Positions 8,760 through 16,131 of a stretch of 40,932 nucleotides of DNA are shown one piece after another (position 1 is the first letter of the stretch; every line of letters begins with the position of its first letter). The stretch is from contig JAGVWY010000036.1 of assembly GCA_018304055.1 (NCBI GenBank), forward strand, positions 1 to 40,932. Reading direction: 5' to 3'. The DNA comes from Candidatus Pacearchaeota archaeon. Its GTDB lineage: Archaea; Nanobdellota; Nanobdellia; Pacearchaeales; GW2011-AR1. A program made the translations under genes and the position numbers. Under the pieces are notes generated by a model, which was given only the letters and a program-made list of their open reading frames with translations, made no database searches and was not told the origin of the DNA.

Positions 8760-9836
8760 ATGCCATTTGATGAACGAACAAGGAAATTAGCTGAAATTGC
8801 TGTCAGGTATTCAATAAATGTTAAACCTCAAGAAAAAATTATTATTTCTGGAGGAAGCGAGGCAATTCCATTTTTAGTTGAGTTATATAAGCAGATTATA
8901 TTAGTAGGAGGGATTCCTATTGTTAGGGTAAATCTCCCCAATGTTAGCGATTTTTTTTATAAACATGCAAATGATAACCAGTTAGAACATTTTCCAGACT
9001 ATTGGTTTGACACTGTTAAACAAGCTCAGGGATATATAGGCATTAACAGCGATTTAAATACAAGAGAATTAACTAATACAGATCCTAAAAAAGTTGCATT
9101 AAGACAAAAGATTTTACATAAAATTAGCGATTATATTGTGAACACTCCTGATAAAATAAGGAGAGTTACTATTGCTTATCCTTGCTTAGCTCTAGCCCAG
9201 GACGCTGAAATGTCTTTAGATGAGTATGAAGAATATGTTTATAGGGCATGTCTAATAGACTGGAAAAAATTTGGGAAAGAATTAGATAAAATAAACAAAG
9301 TGTTTGAAAAAGGCAATGAAGTTAAGTTGATTGGAGAAGGTGTTGAGCTAACTTTCTCTATCAAAGGGAGAAATTGCATTCCTGATAAAGGAGAAGAAAA
9401 CATGCCTGGAGGAGAGGTTTTTATGGCTCCTGTAAAAGAGAGCTTACAAGGATGGATTAAATTTGATTATCCTAGAATAGTAAGTGGAAAACAAATTTCT
9501 GGAGTTTATTTGAAATTTGATAAAGGAAAAATTGTTGAATATAGAGCTGAAAAAGGAAAAGAATTTTTAGGAGAGTTATTGAAGACAGATGAAAATGCAA
9601 GTTATATTGGAGAATTTGGCGTTGGTTGTAATCCCATGATTAATAGATATACCAATGATTTGTTATTTGATGAAAAGATATTTGGGACTATTCATTTAGC
9701 TTTAGGAATGGCTTATACGCAAAATGGAGGGGGAAATGATTCAAGTATACATGTTGATATTGTTAAAGATATGAAGCAAGGAAAAATAATTGTTGATGGG
9801 AAAATTATCCAGGAGAGGGGTAAGTGGAAGATATAA
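8760..9836 (+). CDS. M29-family metallo-aminopeptidase
   Basis: This 358-aa protein has the full length and motif order of M29 (thermophilic aminopeptidase) enzymes, cytosolic dinuclear-metal exopeptidases. Putative metal or catalytic residues sit in MPGGEVFMAP (Glu), YIGEFGVGCN (Glu), GTIHLALG (His), the Tyr of AYTQNGG, and SSIHVDIV (His and Asp). The ATG at 8760 begins the conserved N-terminus (FDERTRKLAEIAVRYS). Its 3' end overlaps the convergent OB-fold gene by 32 bp. Peptide turnover is the likely role. Confidence 0.9.
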   Translation: MPFDERTRKLAEIAVRYSINVKPQEKIIISGGSEAIPFLVELYKQIILVGGIPIVRVNLPNVSDFFYKHANDNQLEHFPDYWFDTVKQAQGYIGINSDLNTRELTNTDPKKVALRQKILHKISDYIVNTPDKIRRVTIAYPCLALAQDAEMSLDEYEEYVYRACLIDWKKFGKELDKINKVFEKGNEVKLIGEGVELTFSIKGRNCIPDKGEENMPGGEVFMAPVKESLQGWIKFDYPRIVSGKQISGVYLKFDKGKIVEYRAEKGKEFLGELLKTDENASYIGEFGVGCNPMINRYTNDLLFDEKIFGTIHLALGMAYTQNGGGNDSSIHVDIVKDMKQGKIIVDGKIIQERGKWKI

Positions 9837-10152
9837 TTTCTGCGTTTATTTGAATATTTTCTTTGTATATTGATACTTTGCCTATGACCCCTATATTTTG
9901 ATTTTTGGATATATTTTGTTTCTCATCTACTACGACATCAATAATATTATTATTCTCTTCAATAGTAAGTATCTGGAAGTTATCATAATTTTTTATAGAG
10001 ATTATAGTTCCTTGAATTCTAACTTTTTTATTTAGATATTCTGCATTTATTTCAGAAATCTGGATAAGACGAGGAGATGAGAAATACGAAATGGACAGTA
10101 AAAGAAATATTCCCAGAATAGAGGTAATCAAAACTATTTTTTTAGTGTCCAT
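9805..10152 (-). CDS. Membrane-anchored OB-fold protein
   Basis: The 115-aa protein has one N-terminal transmembrane anchor (residues about 5-24) followed by a small beta-rich domain. The pattern NKKVRIQGTIISIK ... ILTIEENNNIIDVVVDE ... GVIGKVSIYKENIQINAEII is typical of the tRNA_anti-like OB fold. The domain is probably outside the membrane (inference). It is convergent with the M29 peptidase gene and divergent from the gene at 10201, with which it may share one TATA box. Confidence 0.7.
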   Translation of the reverse strand: MDTKKIVLITSILGIFLLLSISYFSSPRLIQISEINAEYLNKKVRIQGTIISIKNYDNFQILTIEENNNIIDVVVDEKQNISKNQNIGVIGKVSIYKENIQINAEIISSTYPSPG

Positions 10153-10171
10153 TATTTTTTAAAAGATAAAG

Positions 10172-10180
10172 TTTATATAT
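10172..10180. promoter_or_regulatory. Shared bidirectional TATA-like box
   Basis: TTTATATAT lies 29 nt before the ATG at 10201 and about 20-28 nt before the minus-strand ATG at 10152. The whole divergent interval is 48 bp. A single near-palindromic AT box therefore appears placed to drive two leaderless transcripts in opposite directions. Confidence 0.5.
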
Positions 10181-10200
10181 TTGTTTTGATTACCTTAGTT

Positions 10201-10608
10201 ATGTTGGAAAAAGAGTTTGAAAGTGAAAGAATACCTGTTCCTATAATTGAAAGACATTATTTAGATATCCCTTATCCTAATTCTGAAACTATTAAGGAAG
10301 AGGATATAGTTATAGGATTACGGGAAGGAAGAGAGCATTTATATGATGTAGCGAGAGTTATAGCCTTTAATGATTATGGACTTATATATGATATTATGAG
10401 AAAAGATGGAGGATATGATAGAGATGGCTCTTCATTTGATTATCTTGCTAAAAAGCCAGTAGTTTTTCTTAGAGAAGATAATGGGAAATTAGAGGTTGTT
10501 GCTGCGACCGGGGATATTACTGAAGGGCTTGATAAGTTGTTTGAAACTTATTTAATTGAAATTTCTGAAAAAGCCATGATGAGAAGATTTGGTATTGCTA
10601 TAAATTAA
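10201..10608 (+). CDS. Hypothetical soluble protein
   Basis: The 135-aa acidic soluble protein starts MLEKEFESERIPVP. The family was not recognised. It has a mixed alpha/beta pattern with segments EEDIVIGLREGREHLYDVARVI and KPVVFLREDNGKLEVVAATGD, with no signal peptide, membrane segment or cysteine. The ATG at 10201 is preferred over a TTG at 10186 because it is correctly spaced from the TATA box at 10172. It precedes tyrS by 50 bp on the same strand, but tyrS has its own AT box, so co-transcription is uncertain. Confidence 0.65.
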   Translation: MLEKEFESERIPVPIIERHYLDIPYPNSETIKEEDIVIGLREGREHLYDVARVIAFNDYGLIYDIMRKDGGYDRDGSSFDYLAKKPVVFLREDNGKLEVVAATGDITEGLDKLFETYLIEISEKAMMRRFGIAIN

Positions 10609-10658
10609 TAATGAACTTTTATAGAAACCTTTATTAAATAATTTTATCTTTTTTAATT

Positions 10659-11678
10659 ATGAATTTAGAAGAAAAATTTAAACTTGTTAAAAGAAATACT
10701 GTAGAAATAATAACTGAAGAAGAATTGAAAAAGTTATTAAAAGAAAAGAAAAAACCTAGCGTTTATTTGGGAACTGCGATTACTGGGAAACCCCACTTAG
10801 CATATTTTGCATGGATTATAAAGTTAGCTGATTTTTTGAAAGCTGGATTTAAAGTTAAAGTTCTTTTAGCAGATATTCATGGAGCTTTAGATAATACTCC
10901 TTGGAATATTTTAGAAGAAAGATATAAATATTATGAACTTGCTATCAAGGACATGTTTTCTAAAGTTGGAATGGAAACAAAAAACGTAGAAATAATCAAA
11001 GGAAGTAGTTTTCAGTTAAAGAAAGAATATATCATGGATTTATTAAAGCTTTCAAGCTTTGTTTCAGTTCATGATGCTAGAAAATCAGCAAGTGATGTCG
11101 TTAAAAATATCGAGGGAGAACAAGCAAAATTATCAGGATTAATTTATCCTTTAATGCAAGCTTTAGATGAAGAACATTTAAATGTAGACATTCAATATGG
11201 AGGAATTGATCAGAGAAAAATTTTTGTTTTTGCTCGAGAAAATCTGCCGAAAGTGGGATATAAACCGAGGATAGAAGTTATGACTCCTTTATTACAAGGT
11301 TTAACTGAAACAGGGAAAATGTCAGCGAGTATATCAAAATCAAAAGTTGATTTAACCGACAGCGATGAAGAAATTAAGGATAAGATTAAATCTGCTTATT
11401 GTTTAGAAGGAGATGCTAGAAATGGGGTTATGGATTTTTTAAAATATGTAATAATGGTAATAAAAGAGGATAGAAATGAAAAATTTATAGTAAAGAGAGA
11501 TAAAAAATATGGAGGAGATATAAGTTATAAAAATTATAAGGAAATTGAAAAAGATTTTATTGATAAAAAACTCCATCCACAAGATCTAAAAAATGCAGTT
11601 GTCGAAGAAATAATAAAATTATTAAGTAAGATTGATAAGAAGAAACTGATAAAAATTGGAGAAGTGGCGTATTCTTGA
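10659..11678 (+). CDS. tyrS: Tyrosyl-tRNA synthetase, archaeal type
   Basis: This 339-aa class I synthetase charges tRNA-Tyr. It shows a HIGH-like motif PHLAY (45-49), the tyrosine-pocket segment VDIQYGGIDQRKIF (176-189) and a KMSKS-like motif GKMSAS (219-224). The length fits the short archaeal/eukaryotic core enzyme without the bacterial S4-like tail. An AT-rich box (TTTATTAAATAATTT) about 30 nt before the ATG suggests a leaderless transcript. The hydrolase gene follows 22 bp later after a T8 run. Confidence 0.95.
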   Translation: MNLEEKFKLVKRNTVEIITEEELKKLLKEKKKPSVYLGTAITGKPHLAYFAWIIKLADFLKAGFKVKVLLADIHGALDNTPWNILEERYKYYELAIKDMFSKVGMETKNVEIIKGSSFQLKKEYIMDLLKLSSFVSVHDARKSASDVVKNIEGEQAKLSGLIYPLMQALDEEHLNVDIQYGGIDQRKIFVFARENLPKVGYKPRIEVMTPLLQGLTETGKMSASISKSKVDLTDSDEEIKDKIKSAYCLEGDARNGVMDFLKYVIMVIKEDRNEKFIVKRDKKYGGDISYKNYKEIEKDFIDKKLHPQDLKNAVVEEIIKLLSKIDKKKLIKIGEVAYS

Positions 11679-11700
11679 GTGATTTGATTTTTTTTGACAA

Positions 11701-12435
11701 ATGGAAAAAGCTATTTTTAAAAATTCTCAAGGATTAAACCTTATTGGAAATTTTTATCCTCATGAGAGGAATAAAGGGATTATTTTTTGTCATGGATTTA
11801 CTGGCGATAGACATGAATGGGGGCACTTTGACATCATCGCTGAAAAATTAAGCAAGCATTTTAATGTTTTAGCTTTTGACTTTTCCGGACATGGCGAAAG
11901 TGATAATGATGCAATTTCAGTTGAAAAAGAGATTGATGATTTAAAATCCGCTATTGATTTTTTCAGGAAAAAAGGAATTCAAAAGATTGGAATATTGGGA
12001 TTAAGTTTAGGAGGATTAATTGCTTTAAAAAATTATTCACTGGTTGAAAGCTTAGTTTTGTTGGCACCAGTTACCCATTCAGTAAAAGATTATGAGAAGA
12101 AATTAATTTCTGATAACAGAATTCGGGAAGAAAAAGGATTTTTTATTAAGAGAAGATTGGAGAATGTTAAACGAAAAGAAATTGTTATTGATCCGATTAT
12201 TGTTTCGGAAAGAGCTTCAGTGAATCCAAAAAAATTATTATCAAAAATTAATTACCCTGCCCTAGTAATTCATGGTACTCATGATGAAGTGATTCCTTTA
12301 GATGACTCAAAAATGGCAGTACAATATTTGCCAAAAGGAGAACTAGAAATTATCGATGGCGCTGGTCATATTTTCAATAGATATGTAGATAAGGTAGCAG
12401 AAATTTCTTTAAATTGGTTTAAAAAATATTTATGA
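11701..12435 (+). CDS. Alpha/beta hydrolase (serine hydrolase)
   Basis: The 244-aa single-domain protein has the alpha/beta-hydrolase fold. Features are the oxyanion-region HGFTG (31-35), FSGHGES, the nucleophile elbow GLSLGG (Ser102), an acid in HGTHDEVIP (Asp195) and His223 in GAGHIF. No signal peptide is present, so it is cytosolic; the substrate is unknown (esterase or acylglycerol-lipase-like). The stop codon abuts the stop of a 34-aa ORF on the other strand. Confidence 0.88.
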   Translation: MEKAIFKNSQGLNLIGNFYPHERNKGIIFCHGFTGDRHEWGHFDIIAEKLSKHFNVLAFDFSGHGESDNDAISVEKEIDDLKSAIDFFRKKGIQKIGILGLSLGGLIALKNYSLVESLVLLAPVTHSVKDYEKKLISDNRIREEKGFFIKRRLENVKRKEIVIDPIIVSERASVNPKKLLSKINYPALVIHGTHDEVIPLDDSKMAVQYLPKGELEIIDGAGHIFNRYVDKVAEISLNWFKKYL

Positions 12436-12534
12436 AAAGAAAATTGTTTTTATTATAAAATAAGCAAGCGCCAATGCAGTGATTATTGTAATCCATTTCA
12501 ATAAATCTTTTTCTGTGAAACCTTTTTTATTCAT
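12430..12534 (-). CDS. Tiny single-pass membrane protein (34 aa)
   Basis: The ORF reads MNKKGFTEKDLLKW followed by a single hydrophobic helix ending in FFS. It is the last member of a minus-strand run of very small membrane-protein genes, 15 bp downstream of a 36-aa ORF with the same layout (short basic/acidic N-terminus, then one helix). The purine-rich AGAGAGTTGAAA before the ATG may act as a weak ribosome site. It is supported by context and amphipathic design only. Confidence 0.45.
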   Translation of the reverse strand: MNKKGFTEKDLLKWITIITALALAYFIIKTIFFS

Positions 12535-12549
12535 TTTCAACTCTCTTTT

Positions 12550-12660
12550 TTATACTGTAGATAGTAAATCCTTAATAATAATAAATCCTATTATAACTGC
12601 TATAATTATTTTTATTTTCTCTAAAACGTCTTCAGATGTTATTCTTGCTTTTCCCCCCAT
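12550..12660 (-). CDS. Tiny single-pass membrane protein (36 aa)
   Basis: MGGKARITSEDVLEKIK is followed by one strongly hydrophobic helix (IIIAVIIGFIIIKDLL). The layout matches the 34-aa ORF just downstream, suggesting related small membrane proteins. Its start overlaps by 22 nt the region that continues the 64-aa ORF after an in-frame TAG, so the reading of this stretch is ambiguous. Confidence 0.45.
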   Translation of the reverse strand: MGGKARITSEDVLEKIKIIIAVIIGFIIIKDLLSTV

Positions 12661-12734
12661 TTTTTCCTTAATAAAATTAATTTTAATGCATTAATATCAC
12701 TCTTTATATCTGTAAGTTCATCGGTTCTTTTAAA

Positions 12735-12929
12735 CTATTGTTCAATAATTTTTATTCTTCTTTTTATCATAGACATATAATAAATAATTATCGATATAAA
12801 CCCTATTAAAAGAAATAGAGAGAGTATGGCTAAACCTTCAATCAAGCTTATAGTTTTATAAAAAATAGCTATGAGACTTAAAAATGCCACTCCTATAACA
12901 TTTGAAAGGTACTTTAAAAACTCTGGCAT
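12735..12929 (-). CDS. Two-helix small membrane protein; frame continues past a TAG
   Basis: The 64-aa ORF has two hydrophobic helices (about 11-28 and 30-53) and a basic end (MIKRRIKIIEQ). It stops at a TAG (12735-12737), yet the same frame continues to the TAA at 12639 with coding-like residues (FKRTDELTDIKSDINALKLI, then a basic end). The full frame is 97 codons with one internal amber. This could be a nonsense mutation, a sequence error or a genuine short gene. No sign of amber recoding (PylS or tRNA-Pyl) is visible here. Confidence 0.55.
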   Translation of the reverse strand: MPEFLKYLSNVIGVAFLSLIAIFYKTISLIEGLAILSLFLLIGFISIIIYYMSMIKRRIKIIEQ

Positions 12930-12978
12930 TATTTTAAAGTTTTATTGCCTTTAAATCAATTGTTGAATTTGAGGATAT

Positions 12979-13887
12979 TTATTCAGTCACAAATTCTACA
13001 ATATCTTTATCTTTAACAACATGCTTTAATCCAACTTTTTGATTTGGGAATTTTGATGAAGGGCCTGTAACTTTTGCGTATTTTACTTTTTTACTATATC
13101 CATGAAGAATTTTCTCTGCAACATCTCCTAATGTTGAATGTGGATGAAGGATAACTGGAATATCTTTATTTTTTTCTTTTCCTTTATGAGTTGTATATAC
13201 TCTTATTATATCAAAAGAATTCAAAATTTTTTCTTTTAACTCCTCAATTCCTTCTTGTGTGAAAGTAGAGGTAAGGACAAAATTATATCTTTTTGATTTT
13301 AGTGTTTCTGAAATTTTTCTTTTAGTTTCATTATCATAATTATCTGCTTTGTTAAAAACAATGATTTTTTTAGCATCTGTTTTTCTAATAGCTTCTAGAA
13401 CTGATTTAATTTCATCAATTTTTTCTATGACAATTAATAGAGTATCAGTGTTGTTGATAATTCCTTTATCAAAATTTTCAGAAGCAATAGGGGGCATATC
13501 TATCATCTGGATATTGCATCCTTGATGATGGAGCATTCCAATGATAGGTTCTGATGTTGAAAAACCGTAACTTGCTATTTTAGGTTGAGCATTAGTGAGA
13601 ACTTTAAGAAGAGAAGATTTCCCTGAATTAGTTAATCCTATTAAAACAGCTTGCATTTCTGCTTTTTTTATGCCTTTTTTAGCTTTTTGTTTTTTTGTTT
13701 TTTTGAATAACTCTTCTTTAAGTTTTTTGTATCGTGTTTTTAGGTTTTTTCTTAATGCCTCGGCCGATTTATGTTTAGGCATGTATCTAAGCATTTCTTC
13801 TAATGCTTTTAACTTTTCTTTATCAGTAGTTGCACGATGGTATTCTTGCTCTGCTTTTAGATATTCTGGGTGGGCATTGATTGGCAT
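12979..13887 (-). CDS. OBG/DRG-type GTPase with TGS domain
   Basis: The 302-aa P-loop GTPase is of the OBG/DRG class, associated with ribosomes and translation. A basic N-terminal helical region (1-75) precedes G1 GLTNSGKSS (84-92), a G3 written DMPP instead of the usual DxPG (130-133), and G4 NKAD (179-182). A C-terminal TGS domain (about 230-302) includes IPVILHPHSTLGDVAEKI. It starts 1 bp after the upstream small membrane-protein gene, so translation is probably coupled. The altered G3 glycine could affect hydrolysis (inference). Confidence 0.9.
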   Translation of the reverse strand: MPINAHPEYLKAEQEYHRATTDKEKLKALEEMLRYMPKHKSAEALRKNLKTRYKKLKEELFKKTKKQKAKKGIKKAEMQAVLIGLTNSGKSSLLKVLTNAQPKIASYGFSTSEPIIGMLHHQGCNIQMIDMPPIASENFDKGIINNTDTLLIVIEKIDEIKSVLEAIRKTDAKKIIVFNKADNYDNETKRKISETLKSKRYNFVLTSTFTQEGIEELKEKILNSFDIIRVYTTHKGKEKNKDIPVILHPHSTLGDVAEKILHGYSKKVKYAKVTGPSSKFPNQKVGLKHVVKDKDIVEFVTE

Positions 13888-13888
13888 T

Positions 13889-14137
13889 TTAAATTTCTCT
13901 TCTTTTCTTGAAATCAGACCAAAGAATAGATTGTTTAATTTTTATAGGGGTTATTTCTTTGTTAAGCCTTGATTCTAATCTTATAAGTTCTATTAAAATT
14001 CCTCCTAAAATAATTTCAGTTATAGGCGGGGAACTTATAATTCCTAGTAATTTTAAAACAAAAGCAATTATTGCAAATAAAATCAATCCCCATGCCACTA
14101 TTCCCAGTACTTTTATAATTAATTCTTTGATTCTCAT
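13889..14137 (-). CDS. Small membrane protein (82 aa)
   Basis: Two hydrophobic helices (about 8-33 and 39-52) are followed by a charged tail (RLESRLNKEITPIKIK). Its ATG overlaps the TGA of the preceding 52-aa gene (ATGA), and its stop lies 1 bp before the GTPase start, giving a tightly coupled three-gene unit. The plus-strand ORF over the same DNA is treated as a shadow. The family was not recognised. Confidence 0.65.
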   Translation of the reverse strand: MRIKELIIKVLGIVAWGLILFAIIAFVLKLLGIISSPPITEIILGGILIELIRLESRLNKEITPIKIKQSILWSDFKKRREI

Positions 14138-14292
14138 TTAATTTTATTAACAATTAATCCTATGATTATTCCCAGTATTATTGAGATAACCAAACTTACG
14201 GCTAAATTTAATTTTAAAAAAATATTTAGCAATGTTAATGCGATTGCCATCATAACTGCCCCAGATATGATAACAATGGCCTCATTTTCCAT
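14134..14292 (-). CDS. Small membrane protein (52 aa)
   Basis: MENEAIVIISGAVMMAIALT begins a 52-aa protein of two hydrophobic helices ending VNKIK. It is the first gene of the minus-strand cluster and overlaps the next gene by ATGA. An AT-rich box upstream lies in the 39-bp divergent interval shared with the glycosylase gene at 14332. Confidence 0.55.
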   Translation of the reverse strand: MENEAIVIISGAVMMAIALTLLNIFLKLNLAVSLVISIILGIIIGLIVNKIK

Positions 14293-14331
14293 AATAATTA
14301 TAAATGGTTTTATTATATAAATATTGGGAAT

Positions 14332-14949
14332 ATGAATCAGGAATTTTTTAATAGAAGCGCGGATAAAGTGGCGAAGGAATTATTGGGGAAGATTATAGTA
14401 AGAAAGATAAATGAAAATGAATTAAAAGCTCGGATAGTTGAGACAGAAGCTTATTTTGATGAGAACGATCCTGCATCACGAGCATGTCAAAATGGAGATC
14501 TAAGATTAACTATGATGATGAGAGCAGGGACAATACTTGTATACGGTGTTCACAATAACTGGCTGGTTAATATTGTGACTGATGGGGAAGGCAAGGCAAG
14601 TACTGTTTTAATTAGAGCAGTTGAGCCATTAAATTTTATTGGAAAATGTAATGGACCTGGATTATTAACTAAAGCTTTATTGATTGATAAGACATTTCAT
14701 AAGAAAAATATTATTGATAATAATGAGATTTGGATTGAGGATAATGGTAACTTACAAGATTATATATTAAAGAGGGTTCTAGAGGGCAAGGTAAGTTTAG
14801 CTAGAAAAGAGAGTGAAAGTAGGGAGAATCTTACATTAAATACCAAGAAATTTGAAATTGTCTCAAGTTTCAGAATTGGAGTAAAAAAAGATCTTCCAAG
14901 AAAATTAAGGTTTTATATTAAAAATAATGAATTTGTGAGTAGGAGATGA
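14332..14949 (+). CDS. 3-methyladenine DNA glycosylase (AAG/MPG family)
   Basis: The 205-aa protein matches the AAG fold, which excises alkylated purines. It has the ETEAYF motif (catalytic-type E39, base-stacking Y41), the GPGLLTKAL motif (113-121) and a C-terminal RIGV segment. Two positions differ from the human-type enzyme: the His after the DxAxH pattern is Arg (DPASRA), and the usual YGMY segment reads YGVHNNW. This may mark an archaeal subfamily with altered specificity (inference). TTATATAAAT about 25 nt before the ATG supports a leaderless transcript. Confidence 0.88.
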   Translation: MNQEFFNRSADKVAKELLGKIIVRKINENELKARIVETEAYFDENDPASRACQNGDLRLTMMMRAGTILVYGVHNNWLVNIVTDGEGKASTVLIRAVEPLNFIGKCNGPGLLTKALLIDKTFHKKNIIDNNEIWIEDNGNLQDYILKRVLEGKVSLARKESESRENLTLNTKKFEIVSSFRIGVKKDLPRKLRFYIKNNEFVSRR

Positions 14950-15071
14950 AATTTGGGAAGATTAATATAAATTAACTAAAACATAAACTTGGAATTTTAT
15001 TTTGATTTCGTAACTTCTAAATAAAGGTAACAGATAGAAAGATTTAAAAAATCTTATTTACTTATTAAATC

Positions 15072-15761
15072 ATGGAAGATCATTATATAAGATTGATACC
15101 CAAAGAAATTAGAGAATTAGGATTTCCAATAGCTAGATTTCTTTCTGAGGAAGAACAAGCAAAGTATGAAGAATCAATAAAACAATTTTCTGGAAATGCG
15201 TATGATTCTTTAAACATTCTTAGAAAGGGTTCCAATCTTTGGAAAGTCCTTTTTCTTAATCAAATAGGAATTAGAACCCCCACACTTCCAGAGTTAGAAA
15301 TTGCATTAGAAAACGGTATGCCTTTAAGTGAACATTATGTAAATGGAAGAGAAGTTATATTAAGAAGTAGAGGGGATAGTTATCAGCGAAATAATTATCT
15401 TGCTGAAACTTTGGCAGATAAATTAAAATTAAAATCCTTTAAACATCCTTATATTATTAGAGGATTAGGGATAAAACAGAGTGAAACACCAAAAGTAATT
15501 GATTGCGATGGATTAGAGTTTTTAACAGATGATACAGAAGTTAAAGAAGCACCTGATTTTAATCATGAAAATCATGGAAAAAAATTCAGAAGAATTAATG
15601 AGGATTATTCAATTGAATGGGATGAAAAAGGATCAAGGACTTTTTATGCTAGAAAAGATGGTTTGTCTAGGTTGTTCCTGAGCTGGGGCTTGGATCTGGG
15701 CTCGGACAACGAGCGTCTTGCGGGCTCGGGTGGCTATAGTCGGGTGGTTGTGATTAGCTGA
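15072..15761 (+). CDS. Hypothetical protein with GC-rich C-terminal tail
   Basis: The 229-aa soluble protein starts MEDHYIRLIPKEIRELGFP; no known domain was recognised. A conserved-looking junction, SRTFYARKDGLSRLFL (about 188-203), leads into a Gly/Ser/Leu tail ending SRVVVIS. The DNA of the tail (15661-15750) is about 60% GC (54 of 90), against AT-rich neighbours, a sharp compositional break inside one gene. The stop codon is the first element of a perfect 14-bp inverted repeat. TTTAAAAAATC about 30 nt before the ATG may be a TATA box. Confidence 0.65.
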   Translation: MEDHYIRLIPKEIRELGFPIARFLSEEEQAKYEESIKQFSGNAYDSLNILRKGSNLWKVLFLNQIGIRTPTLPELEIALENGMPLSEHYVNGREVILRSRGDSYQRNNYLAETLADKLKLKSFKHPYIIRGLGIKQSETPKVIDCDGLEFLTDDTEVKEAPDFNHENHGKKFRRINEDYSIEWDEKGSRTFYARKDGLSRLFLSWGLDLGSDNERLAGSGGYSRVVVIS

Positions 15762-15824
15762 AACAATTTGCATTAGATTTTTCTTTTTAATTTTTCTTTT
15801 TAAATTTGCAAATGCAAATTGTTT
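15761..15824. repeat. 14-bp perfect hairpin at the gene end
   Basis: AAACAATTTGCATT (15761-15774) is exactly complementary to AATGCAAATTGTTT (15811-15824), with a 36-nt T-rich loop. The right arm is followed by GCGA, giving TTGTTTGCGA (15819-15828), a decamer that also closes the hairpin at 31762-31814. A third partial copy, CGCAAACAATTT (15975-15986), is complementary to 15816-15827. It may act in 3'-end formation. Confidence 0.65.
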
Positions 15825-15952
15825 GCGAAGCCACGCAAAAAAATTTAGAAGAATACATTTCACAATTAAGAGTAGAAACCGAGAGGCAAAAAGCAGTAAT
15901 TGAGCAAAGATTTGCAGAATCTCTAAAATATCTTCAGACTGGAAAATTATAA
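15812..15952 (+). CDS. Possible 46-aa ORF or gene remnant
   Basis: From the ATG at 15812, inside the hairpin arm, the frame encodes MQIVCEATQKNLEEYISQLR and a charged helix ending LKYLQTGKL. Codon pattern and helix character look coding. However, the start overlaps the palindrome and no promoter is obvious. It could be a small gene or the 3' scrap of a larger one. Confidence 0.3.
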   Translation: MQIVCEATQKNLEEYISQLRVETERQKAVIEQRFAESLKYLQTGKL

Positions 15953-16131
15953 AAAGCCCTATTTCTACAGGGTACGCAAACAATTTGGAAATATTATTAA
16001 ACAATTAAATTATATGTTTTTATGAAACTCGGCGTTTTATTTTCAGAAAAATTTTCTTATAAAGAAACTTTTATTAAAGAATTAACTTTTATGATAAAAG
16101 TTAAATCAAAATCCCTTCAAATAAAATTAAA
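15953..16131. repeat. Spacer carrying a duplicated dph6 5' end
   Basis: The first 25 nt of dph6 (16132-16156) occur exactly at 16022-16046, 110 bp upstream. From that upstream ATG a 37-aa frame (MKLGVLFSEKFSYKETFIKE, then Lys-rich) runs to a TGA at 16133-16135 that overlaps the dph6 ATG (ATGA). A hairpin, AACTTTTAT/ATAAAAGTT, lies between the copies. This is either a partial duplication scar or an upstream ORF coupled to dph6. Confidence 0.55.

Noticed and set aside
11687-11695. T8 run after tyrS as a terminator
   Set aside because: It is only 6 bp before the next ATG and the spacing suits an operon; the run alone is too weak in AT-rich DNA.
12735-12737. TAG as a pyrrolysine codon
   Set aside because: No Pyl genes or insertion-element evidence in the window; a mutation or sequence error is simpler.
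13908-14141. Plus-strand ORF opposite the 82-aa membrane protein
   Set aside because: The minus-strand frame has ATGA coupling upstream and 1-bp spacing to the GTPase; the plus-strand frame has no promoter.
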